From: an uncultured Acidimicrobiaceae bacterium
GTDB taxonomy: Bacteria; Actinomycetota; Acidimicrobiia; Acidimicrobiales; Microtrichaceae
DNA length: 10,933 nucleotides
Direction: 5' to 3'
NCBI GenBank assembly: GCA_937868025.1
Contig: CALMLJ010000040.1
Span: 1-10,933 of the forward strand
Positions 6,274 through 10,933 of the stretch are shown here, piece after piece (position 1 is the stretch's first letter; each line of letters begins with the position of its first letter). Made by a program: the position numbers and the translations under genes. The notes under the pieces were generated by a model. The model saw only the letters and a list, made by a program, of their open reading frames with translations. It was not told the origin of the DNA and searched no databases.

Positions 6274-7161
6274 ATGAGCAGTTCTCGTCCTACCGAGCTC
6301 GCCCGTCGACCGGTGTCCGTTCCTCAGGTTTCGGCCTCGAAGGTGCGCGCCGGTGCCGACCCGATGGTGATGGTCACGGCCTACGACGCCCCCGGCGCCC
6401 GTATGGCCGATGCGGCCGGGGTCGACATGATCCTCGTCGGTGACTCCCTCGCCATGGTGGTCCTGGGCTACGACGACACGCTCCAGGTGACGGTGGCCGA
6501 CATGGCACACCACGTCGCCGCGGTCGCTCGGGCCAAGCCCGCAGCCCTCATCGTGGGTGACATGCCGTGGATGAGCTACCACGTGTCGCCGGCCGACACG
6601 GTCCACAACGCCGCCGAGCTCATCCGAGCCGGTGCCCAGTGCGTGAAACTGGAAGGTGGCGCCAAGCGCATCGGCATGGTCGAGGCCATCGTCGACGCCG
6701 AGATCCCCGTCATGGGCCACATCGGCCTCACCCCGCAGTCGATGCACGCCATGGGCGGCTTCAAGGTGCAGGGTCGCGAGTCACAGGCTGCGCTGCAGCT
6801 GGTCGCCGACGCCAAGGCCCTCCAGCACGCCGGCTGCTTCGCCCTTGTGATCGAAGGGGTGCCCGACGAGGTCGCCGCGATGATCACCGATGCGCTCGAC
6901 ATCCCCACCGTCGGCATCGGTGCCGGCTCGCGTTGTGACGGCCAGGTGCTCGTCATGCACGACCTGCTCGGCATCGAGGACCGCATGGCCCCCAAGTTCG
7001 TGCGCCGGTACGCGGATGTGAAGTCGGTGTCGGTCGAGGCCATCACCCGCTTCGCCGACGACGTGCGCAGCGGTTCGTTCCCCAACGCGGACGAGAGCTA
7101 CCACCTGAGCGCCGAGCAGTCCGAGGCGATGGCCCTCTACGGCTCCACGTCCGCAGCCTGA
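6274..7161 (+). CDS. panB: 3-methyl-2-oxobutanoate hydroxymethyltransferase (ketopantoate hydroxymethyltransferase)
   Basis: A 295-residue enzyme that transfers a hydroxymethyl group from 5,10-methylenetetrahydrofolate to 2-oxoisovalerate, giving ketopantoate, the first committed step towards pantothenate and CoA. The metal and substrate residues of the family are in place: D57 in LVGDSLAMVVLG, D96 in VGDMPWMSY, E127 in VKLEGG, and the catalytic-position E194 in VIEGVP. GHIGLTPQS (148-156) and IPTVGIGAGSRCDGQVLV (210-227) are also family signatures. Length is normal for the family, with an N-terminal lead of about 20 residues before the core. GGAGGTG at 6262-6268 sits 5 nt before the ATG and fixes the start. 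It stands alone: no panC or panD is in the window. It lies between ponA and the ribosomal operon, and its transcript probably ends at the hairpin at 7177. Confidence 0.96.
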   Translation: MSSSRPTELARRPVSVPQVSASKVRAGADPMVMVTAYDAPGARMADAAGVDMILVGDSLAMVVLGYDDTLQVTVADMAHHVAAVARAKPAALIVGDMPWMSYHVSPADTVHNAAELIRAGAQCVKLEGGAKRIGMVEAIVDAEIPVMGHIGLTPQSMHAMGGFKVQGRESQAALQLVADAKALQHAGCFALVIEGVPDEVAAMITDALDIPTVGIGAGSRCDGQVLVMHDLLGIEDRMAPKFVRRYADVKSVSVEAITRFADDVRSGSFPNADESYHLSAEQSEAMALYGSTSAA

Positions 7162-7176
7162 TCACGACTCGTGCAC

Positions 7177-7206
7177 ACGATGGGCGCCCGACAGGGCGCC
7201 CATCGT
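7177..7206 (+). terminator. Strong hairpin terminator after panB
   Basis: A perfect 13-bp stem (7177-7189 with 7194-7206) closed by a GACA tetraloop begins 15 nt after the panB stop. The stem is mostly G/C and no T-run follows, as is usual for intrinsic-type terminators in high-GC actinobacteria. Confidence 0.75.
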
Positions 7207-7214
7207 CGCGTCCG

Positions 7215-7271
7215 GCCGAAGTTCGACGTGAGGCGACCGGAGCGGTCCGCTGACGTCGAACTTCCTTCGGC
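7215..7271. repeat. 57-nt imperfect long hairpin / inverted repeat
   Basis: The core is a perfect 12-bp inverted repeat, GAAGTTCGACGT (7218-7229) with ACGTCGAACTTC (7253-7264). Inside it, after a G/G mismatch, AG pairs with CT, then a 2x2 mismatch, then GACCG (7235-7239) pairs with CGGTC (7243-7247) around a GAG loop. Outside it, GCC (7215-7217) pairs with GGC (7269-7271) with a CTTC bulge. It directly follows the panB terminator. It may be a second terminator, a protein-binding site or a dispersed palindromic repeat; only other copies in the genome would tell. Confidence 0.6.
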
Positions 7272-7305
7272 ACCGGTCCAGATGGTGCCCGTCCTCGTGA
7301 GCGGG

Positions 7306-7311
7306 TAGGGT
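7306..7311 (+). promoter_or_regulatory. Candidate -10 element for the rpsF operon
   Basis: TAGGGT (7306-7311) fits TANNNT and lies after both panB hairpins, which would give an untranslated leader of about 90 nt before rpsF. The -35 region at the expected distance (TGGTGC, 7283-7288) matches the consensus poorly. Position is the main argument. Confidence 0.4.
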
Positions 7312-7343
7312 TGCCCGGTCGTTTCGACGTCTGTCGATCGACG

Positions 7344-7401
7344 CCCTGCCCCGGACCGTCCGGGGCCCTCCGGCCCTGCGTGGCCGAGGTCCACAGGGAG
7401 G
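7344..7401 (+). promoter_or_regulatory. Structured rpsF leader, possible S6:S18-type autoregulatory element
   Basis: Three hairpins can be drawn. A: CCCCGGA (7349-7355) with TCCGGGG (7359-7365) around a CCG triloop. B: GGGCC (7363-7367) with GGCCC (7372-7376). C: CCCT (7374-7377), a 2-nt bulge and GTGG (7380-7383) with CCACAGGG (7391-7398) around the loop CCGAGGT. C covers the first four bases of the Shine-Dalgarno AGGGAGG (7395-7401). B shares bases with both A and C, so A plus C (site covered) and B alone (site open) are alternative states. Ribosomal S6:S18 complexes are known to bind CCG-bearing motifs in rpsF leaders in several bacteria, but the exact published fold is not shown here. Confidence 0.45.
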
Positions 7402-7410
7402 TACATGTAC

Positions 7411-7749
7411 ATGCGCGCGTATGAACTCATGGTGATCGTCGACGGCGACGTCGATGATCCCGGGGTCAAAGCAGTCAACGCGAGGGTTGGTGAGCTCGTC
7501 GAAGCCGACGGCGGCAATATCGCGAAGACCGATTTCTGGGGCCGGCGTCGCTACGCCTACCCGATCAACCACAAGCTCGAGGGCATCTACACGGTGTTCG
7601 AGATCGTCACCCCGGCGTCGAACCTCAACGAGCTCGATCGCTTCCTCCGTCTCGCGGACGACGTCGTCCGCCACAAGATCATGCGTCTGCCCGAGGCCGA
7701 AGCCGAGAAGCGTGGGCTTCTCGGTGAGCCGGTCCCGGCTGCCGACTGA
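7411..7749 (+). CDS. rpsF: 30S ribosomal protein S6
   Basis: A 112-residue S6, a 30S platform protein that binds 16S rRNA as a heterodimer with S18. The first strand MRAYELMVIVDG, DFWGRRRYAYPINHKLEGIY and the final VVRHKIMRLPE are standard S6 sequence. Two ATGs are in frame, 7405 and 7411. The GGAGG at 7397-7401 is only 3 nt from the first but 9 nt from the second, and the family normally begins MR-YE, so 7411 is preferred. A 10-bp palindrome GTACATGTAC (7401-7410) overlaps this start region. It is the first gene of the rpsF-ssb-rpsR-rplI operon, with S18 encoded two genes downstream. Confidence 0.96.
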   Translation: MRAYELMVIVDGDVDDPGVKAVNARVGELVEADGGNIAKTDFWGRRRYAYPINHKLEGIYTVFEIVTPASNLNELDRFLRLADDVVRHKIMRLPEAEAEKRGLLGEPVPAAD

Positions 7750-7760
7750 GGAGGAATCTC

Positions 7761-8243
7761 ATGGCAAACGGAAACAACGTCGACCTGATCGGCAACGTCA
7801 CCCGCGATCCCGAACTGCGCTTCACGCCGTCGGGTCAGGCAGTGGCGACCTTCGGGTTGGCCGTCAACCGGCGCTGGCAGAACCGTCAGACCCAGGCGTG
7901 GGAGGAGTCCACCTCCTTCTTCGACGTGGTCTGCTGGGCCCAGCTCGCCGAGAACGTCGCCGAGAGCGTCACGAAGGGCACCCGCCTCATCGTGACCGGT
8001 CGACTCGACCAGCGTTCGTGGGAGACCCAGGACGGCGACAAGCGTTCCAAGGTCGAGGTCATCGCCGATGAGGTGGGCCCCAGCCTTCGATGGGCGACCG
8101 CATCGGTCTCCCGCAACGAGCGCACCGGTGGTGGCTCGTACGACGGTGGCGGTGGAGGAGGAGGCGGTGGTGGCGGTAGCCAGTCCGCTCCGACCCCCAA
8201 CGCCCCTGCCCCCACCTATGACTACGACGAGGAGCCGTTCTAA
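7761..8243 (+). CDS. ssb: Single-stranded DNA-binding protein
   Basis: A 160-residue SSB that coats single-stranded DNA as a tetramer in replication, repair and recombination. The OB fold spans about residues 1-112, with [19 protein letters not shown] at the start, [14 protein letters not shown] (53-66) and [11 protein letters not shown] (72-82). Next comes a Gly-rich linker with 11 consecutive glycines (129-139), then a Pro-rich stretch and the acidic tip DYDEEPF that recruits partner proteins. AGGAGG (7749-7754) overlaps the end of rpsF and sits 6 nt before the ATG. The GAC GAG GAG codons of the acidic tip also supply the GAGGAG Shine-Dalgarno for rpsR. Its stop codon overlaps the rpsR start by one base (TAATG). 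Confidence 0.97.
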   Translation: MANGNNVDLIGNVTRDPELRFTPSGQAVATFGLAVNRRWQNRQTQAWEESTSFFDVVCWAQLAENVAESVTKGTRLIVTGRLDQRSWETQDGDKRSKVEVIADEVGPSLRWATASVSRNERTGGGSYDGGGGGGGGGGGSQSAPTPNAPAPTYDYDEEPF

Positions 8244-8665
8244 TGGCCGCGAAGCCGAAACGTTCAACCAAACCCCGTGACGCCGCACGGCGTGGCGGCA
8301 AGAAGAAGGTCAGCGTGCTCGTCAGCGAGCGCGTCGAGTACGTCGACTGGAAGGACGTCAACCTCCTCCGTCGCTTCGTCTCGGACCGGGCCAAGATCCG
8401 CGCCCGTCGGGTGAGCGGCAACGACACCCAGCAGCAGCGCGAGATCGCCAAGGCGATCAAGAACGCCCGTGAGATGGCCCTCCTGCCGTACACGAGCCGC
8501 GTGACCACCCAGCGCGGCCGGCCGTCGCGTGACGGCGACGATCGTCCGCGTCGTCCGCGTCGTGACGAGAACTCCGAGTTCGAGCCCCTCGAGGGTGCCG
8601 ACGCCGAAGCCACCGGCGGCGACGCCGATGTGGCCGAGGAGAGCGTGACGGAGGCTGCAGAATGA
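8243..8665 (+). CDS. rpsR: 30S ribosomal protein S18 with long charged C-terminal extension
   Basis: S18, the partner of S6 on the 30S platform. The core (about residues 25-88) has [20 protein letters not shown] and a further stretch ending in REMALLPYT typical of the family. The protein lacks cysteine entirely, so it is the zinc-free form. At 140 residues it is well above the usual 75-90. The extra residues from about 89 begin basic ([14 protein letters not shown]) and turn acidic (about 108-140, rich in Glu, Asp and Ala). A 9-bp tandem repeat CGTCCGCGT (8543-8560) encodes the RPRRPRR part. The ATG at 8243 lies 8 nt after GAGGAG inside the end of ssb. The stop overlaps the rplI start as ATGA, so the frame and the length of the tail are well supported. 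Confidence 0.94.
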   Translation: MAAKPKRSTKPRDAARRGGKKKVSVLVSERVEYVDWKDVNLLRRFVSDRAKIRARRVSGNDTQQQREIAKAIKNAREMALLPYTSRVTTQRGRPSRDGDDRPRRPRRDENSEFEPLEGADAEATGGDADVAEESVTEAAE

Positions 8666-9117
8666 TCGACGTCAAGCTGTTGCTCCGTGAGAACGTCGCC
8701 GGCCTCGGCCGTCGCGGCGACATCGTCGAGGTGTCTCCGGGTTACGCCCGCAACTTCCTCGAGCCCCGAGGCCTGGCCATCAAGGCCACCGCCGGTGGTG
8801 CTGCGCAGGCCGAGGCCATGCGTCGGTCCCAGAGCATCAAGGATGCGAAGGACCGTGAGTCGGCCGAGGAGATCGCCAAGGTGCTCGTGTCCCGCACGAT
8901 CAACGTCAAGGCCCGCTCTGCGGCCGGTGGCAAGCTCTTCGGTTCGGTCACGAACGTGGAGATCGCGCACGCGATCGCCGAGCAGGCCAACGTCGAACTG
9001 GATCGCAAGACGATCCATCTCGACGAGCACATCAAGACCACGGGTTCGCACCAGGTGCAGATCCGTCTCCACGGCGACGTGGAGTTCCCGGTCACCGTCG
9101 AGGTCACCGGTTCGTAA
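8662..9117 (+). CDS. rplI: 50S ribosomal protein L9
   Basis: A 151-residue L9 of normal length. The N-terminal 23S rRNA-binding domain has [21 protein letters not shown] and [16 protein letters not shown] long connecting helix spans about residues 45-75, and the C-terminal domain includes [16 protein letters not shown] and ends [17 protein letters not shown] at 8650-8654 lies 7 nt before the ATG, within the end of rpsR, and the two genes overlap by 4 bp. It is the last gene of the rpsF operon, followed by a strong terminator. Confidence 0.97.
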   Translation: MIDVKLLLRENVAGLGRRGDIVEVSPGYARNFLEPRGLAIKATAGGAAQAEAMRRSQSIKDAKDRESAEEIAKVLVSRTINVKARSAAGGKLFGSVTNVEIAHAIAEQANVELDRKTIHLDEHIKTTGSHQVQIRLHGDVEFPVTVEVTGS

Positions 9118-9154
9118 CACGTAGCGCGCACCGGACGAGTTGTCCAGTGCTTCT

Positions 9155-9192
9155 CCACAGGCCCCGATCGGTCCGCCGATCGGGGCCTGTGG
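9155..9192 (+). terminator. Strong terminator of the rpsF-ssb-rpsR-rplI operon
   Basis: A perfect 17-bp stem (9155-9171 with 9176-9192) closed by a TCCG tetraloop, 37 nt after the rplI stop. It is very G/C-rich and has no T-run. The outer part of its left arm overlaps a DnaA-box-like TTCTCCACA (9151-9159). Confidence 0.85.
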
Positions 9193-9250
9193 CGCGTTCG
9201 ACGTTGAATCTCGGGGTTCTGTAGAGGGTGAGTGTCAGGGGTCGACGCGA

Positions 9251-9333
9251 GTATCCACAGAGTGTCCCCAACTGTCCCGAGCCTTTCCCCAGGTGACGAG
9301 ATCGTGTCCCCAAGTATGAGAAGGTTGTTCCCC
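9251..9333 (+). repeat. Phased array of DnaA-box-like 9-mers before dnaB
   Basis: Six same-strand 9-mers: GTATCCACA (9251), GTGTCCCCA (9262), CTGTCCCGA (9272), CTTTCCCCA (9283), GTGTCCCCA (9304) and the weak TTGTTCCCC (9325). Steps between starts are 11, 10, 11, 21 and 21 bp, that is one or two helical turns. The first differs from the DnaA box TTATCCACA at one base. Two more candidates, TTGTCCAGT (9140) and TTCTCCACA (9151), stand 11 bp apart upstream, around the terminator. The array may bind DnaA or another regulator of dnaB; the C-rich members match the classical box only partly. Confidence 0.5.
9293..9320 (+). promoter_or_regulatory. Possible dnaB promoter inside the phased array
   Basis: GTGACG (9293-9298) and TATGAG (9315-9320), 16 bp apart, each match 4 of 6 bases of the -35 and -10 consensus. 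Transcription would start near 9327, about 45 nt before dnaB. Repeat units of the array would then lie in the spacer and at the start site, a layout suited to repression. Confidence 0.3.
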
Positions 9334-9371
9334 TTACGCCTCACAGGGCCTCGCGACGAGGATGAACGGTG

Positions 9372-10727
9372 ATGTCCAACGCTTCCCCGGGCCGCCCTGT
9401 CGAAGGTCGTGTTCCGCCCCACAACGTTCAGGCCGAGGAGTCGCTCCTCGGCGCGATGCTGCTCAAGCAGTCGGCGATCTCGGAGTCGGTCCAGAGCGTC
9501 AACACCGGCGACTTCTACAAGCCGGCGCACGCGCACATCTACGACGCGATCTCCACGCTCTACGCCGCCGGCGAACCGGTCGACCCCGTCACGGTCGCGG
9601 CGGAGCTGAAGCGGGCCGGCCTCCTGGACGCCATCGGCGGCCCCGCGGTGCTGCTCTCGATCCAGGCGCGCACCCCAGCGGTCAGCAACGCGGCGCACTA
9701 CGCCAAGATCGTCGAGGAGAACGCGCTCCTCCGAAAGCTGGTGCAGACAGCCAGCGACATCGCCGAACTCGGGTATGCACCGCTCGACGATGTCACGAAG
9801 ACCCTCGATTACGCCGAGTCGATGATGTACGACGTGGCCCAGCGCCGCGTGAGCGACACCATGGTCGAGCTCCGCGATCTCCTCGATGCGAGCCTCGACC
9901 GGCTCGAGGCGCTCTACGAGCGTGGTGAGGCGATCACCGGTACCCCGTCGGGGTATACCGACCTCGACGTGCTCACGGCCGGGCTGCAGCCGAACGCGTT
10001 GATCGTGGTCGGCGCGCGACCTGCCATGGGCAAGACCTCGTTCGCGTTGGGGGCAGCCGCCAACGCGGCGCTCCGGTCGCACAAGCCGGTGCTCTTCTTC
10101 TCGTTGGAGATGGGCCACCTCGAACTCACGCAGCGCATCTTGGGCTCCGAGGGCCGCATCGACGCCAACCGGTTGCGCAACGGCCAGCTCAACGAGCAGG
10201 ACTGGTCGAAGATCTCCCGTGCCATGGGCCGTCTCGGTGAGGCCCCGTTGTGGATCGATGACAACCCGAACCTGACCATCATGGAGATCCGGGCCAAGGC
10301 CCGTCGCCTCAAGAGCCGTGTCGGTGAGCTCGGCCTGATCGTGGTCGACTACCTCCAGCTGATGAGCGGCCGGGCCAATGCCGAGAGCCGTCAGGTGGAG
10401 ATCTCCGAGATCTCTCGTGGTCTCAAGATCCTCGCTCGTGAGCTGGAGTGCCCGGTCATGGCGCTGTCACAGCTGTCCCGTGCCCTCGAAGCCCGTGCCG
10501 ACAAGCGCCCGATGCTCGCCGACCTGCGTGAGTCGGGTTCGATCGAGCAGGACGCCGACATCGTGATGTTCGTGTACCGCGACGAGGTCTACAACCGTGA
10601 CTCGCCCGACAAGGGAACGGCGGAGATCATCGTGTCCAAGCACCGTGCGGGCCCCACCGGAATGTGCCGGCTGGCGTTCCTCGACTACTGCACCCGCTTC
10701 GAGAACATGGCGAAGACGCAGGACTGA
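9372..10727 (+). CDS. dnaB: Replicative DNA helicase DnaB
   Basis: A 451-residue hexameric helicase that unwinds the replication fork using ATP and partners with primase. The N-terminal domain begins with PPHNVQAEESLLGAMLL (residues 16-32). The RecA-like domain has Walker A GARPAMGKT (214-222), FFSLEM (242-247), Walker B LIVVDYLQLM (322-331, D326), SQLSRALEARADKRP (366-380), DLRESGSIEQDADIV (384-398) and SKHRAGPTG (422-430). Length is standard and there is no intein, which this gene often carries in actinobacteria. GAGGA (9358-9362) suits either ATG 9372 (9 nt away) or GTG 9369 (6 nt); I prefer the ATG. It stands after its own regulatory gap, separate from the rplI operon. A nuclease gene converges on it 5 bp beyond the stop. 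Confidence 0.97.
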   Translation: MSNASPGRPVEGRVPPHNVQAEESLLGAMLLKQSAISESVQSVNTGDFYKPAHAHIYDAISTLYAAGEPVDPVTVAAELKRAGLLDAIGGPAVLLSIQARTPAVSNAAHYAKIVEENALLRKLVQTASDIAELGYAPLDDVTKTLDYAESMMYDVAQRRVSDTMVELRDLLDASLDRLEALYERGEAITGTPSGYTDLDVLTAGLQPNALIVVGARPAMGKTSFALGAAANAALRSHKPVLFFSLEMGHLELTQRILGSEGRIDANRLRNGQLNEQDWSKISRAMGRLGEAPLWIDDNPNLTIMEIRAKARRLKSRVGELGLIVVDYLQLMSGRANAESRQVEISEISRGLKILARELECPVMALSQLSRALEARADKRPMLADLRESGSIEQDADIVMFVYRDEVYNRDSPDKGTAEIIVSKHRAGPTGMCRLAFLDYCTRFENMAKTQD

Positions 10728-10732
10728 GTCGA

Positions 10733-10933
10733 TCAGTCGGTCGAGAGCGGTGGGAACTCCGCGGCGAGCATCGCTCGGATCTCGGCAGAGCGCAGGAGGA
10801 AGGCCGGCTCGTCGAGACGTTTGCGCCGGAGCCACGCGGTGACCTCGTCGTTGCACTTGCTGGCGTTGCACGACCGGCAGGCCGGCACGATGTTGTCGAG
10901 GGTGTAGCGCCCACCCCGTGAGAGCGCGAGCAC
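10733..10933 (-). CDS. HNH endonuclease family protein, C-terminal part (5' end outside the window)
   Basis: The last 66 or so residues of a minus-strand gene whose start lies beyond the right edge. LALSRGGRYTLDNIVPACRSCNASK is split over two motifs: LSRGG with DNIVPAC, then CRSCNASK. This is the second half of an HNH domain, with the Asn of the core and a zinc-knuckle CxxC. The first catalytic histidine(s) would lie just upstream of the window. After the domain come W34 and a charged tail ending FPPLSTD. A GTG at 10931-10933 falls at the edge but is most likely an internal valine. Such stand-alone HNH proteins may be nicking or restriction-type nucleases; its target is unknown. It converges on dnaB with 5 bp between the stops. 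Confidence 0.8.
   Translation of the reverse strand: MLALSRGGRYTLDNIVPACRSCNASKCNDEVTAWLRRKRLDEPAFLLRSAEIRAMLAAEFPPLSTD

Noticed and set aside
7215..7271. Integron attC site
   Set aside because: The palindrome has bulges like attC, but the terminal RYYYAAC and GTTRRRY core sites are absent and the flanking genes are conserved housekeeping genes.
8146..8178. GGN repeat in ssb as a tandem repeat element
   Set aside because: It simply encodes the flexible polyglycine linker between the OB fold and the acidic tip, with mixed glycine codons.
8742..10118. A 458-codon minus-strand frame spanning rplI, the gap and part of dnaB
   Set aside because: It crosses two well-defined genes and a terminator, and its sequence looks like shadow coding.
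9372..10727. Intein inside dnaB
   Set aside because: The protein is of standard length, and Walker A and the later conserved motifs are uninterrupted.
1..10933. CRISPR arrays, tRNA or rRNA genes, insertion sequences, toxin-antitoxin or phage-defence operons
   Set aside because: None is visible: no regularly spaced long repeats, transposase motifs, or clover-leaf or rRNA sequence, and almost all DNA is accounted for by core genes.

Overview
The window is chromosomal core DNA from a high-GC actinobacterium. Strong G/C third-position preference, GTG starts, a probable leaderless promoter and the order DUF5318 gene, ponA, rpsF, ssb, rpsR, rplI, dnaB all point that way. That order is the one I know from Mycobacterium (Rv0049, ponA1, then rpsF to dnaB). 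The style of the proteins suggests a deep lineage such as Acidimicrobiia (Ilumatobacter-like), but that placement is inference. In mycobacteria both cca/pcnA and the ponA1-dnaB block lie near oriC, so this window is probably origin-proximal.

Layout, left to right. Positions 1-149 (minus) hold the N-terminal piece of an unidentified protein. Divergent from it, a zinc deacetylase of the histone deacetylase/acetylpolyamine hydrolase family (266-1276) overlaps a CCA-adding tRNA nucleotidyltransferase gene (1273-2538) by 4 bp. A SAM-dependent methyltransferase gene converges on cca (2556-3392, minus). A 104-bp divergent region with a 25-bp palindrome separates it from a small zinc-ribbon DUF5318 gene (3497-3901) and a class A penicillin-binding protein gene (3909-6161). 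panB, for pantothenate/CoA synthesis, follows (6274-7161) and ends at a strong hairpin.

The 249-bp panB-rpsF gap carries a terminator, a second 57-nt imperfect hairpin, a possible promoter, and a leader whose hairpins can exclude each other; one of them covers the rpsF Shine-Dalgarno sequence. Then comes the tight operon rpsF-ssb-rpsR-rplI (7411-9117), closed by a 17-bp-stem terminator. The 254-bp rplI-dnaB gap holds a run of same-strand DnaA-box-like 9-mers spaced in steps of about 10.5 bp. dnaB (9372-10727) has no intein. A partial HNH nuclease gene converges on it (10733 to the window edge).

Functionally this is housekeeping: tRNA maturation, cell-wall synthesis, CoA precursor synthesis, ribosomal proteins and replication. 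I see no mobile element, CRISPR array, tRNA, rRNA or obvious new multi-gene system. The most interesting signals are non-coding: the rpsF leader, the phased array before dnaB, and the palindromes between genes.
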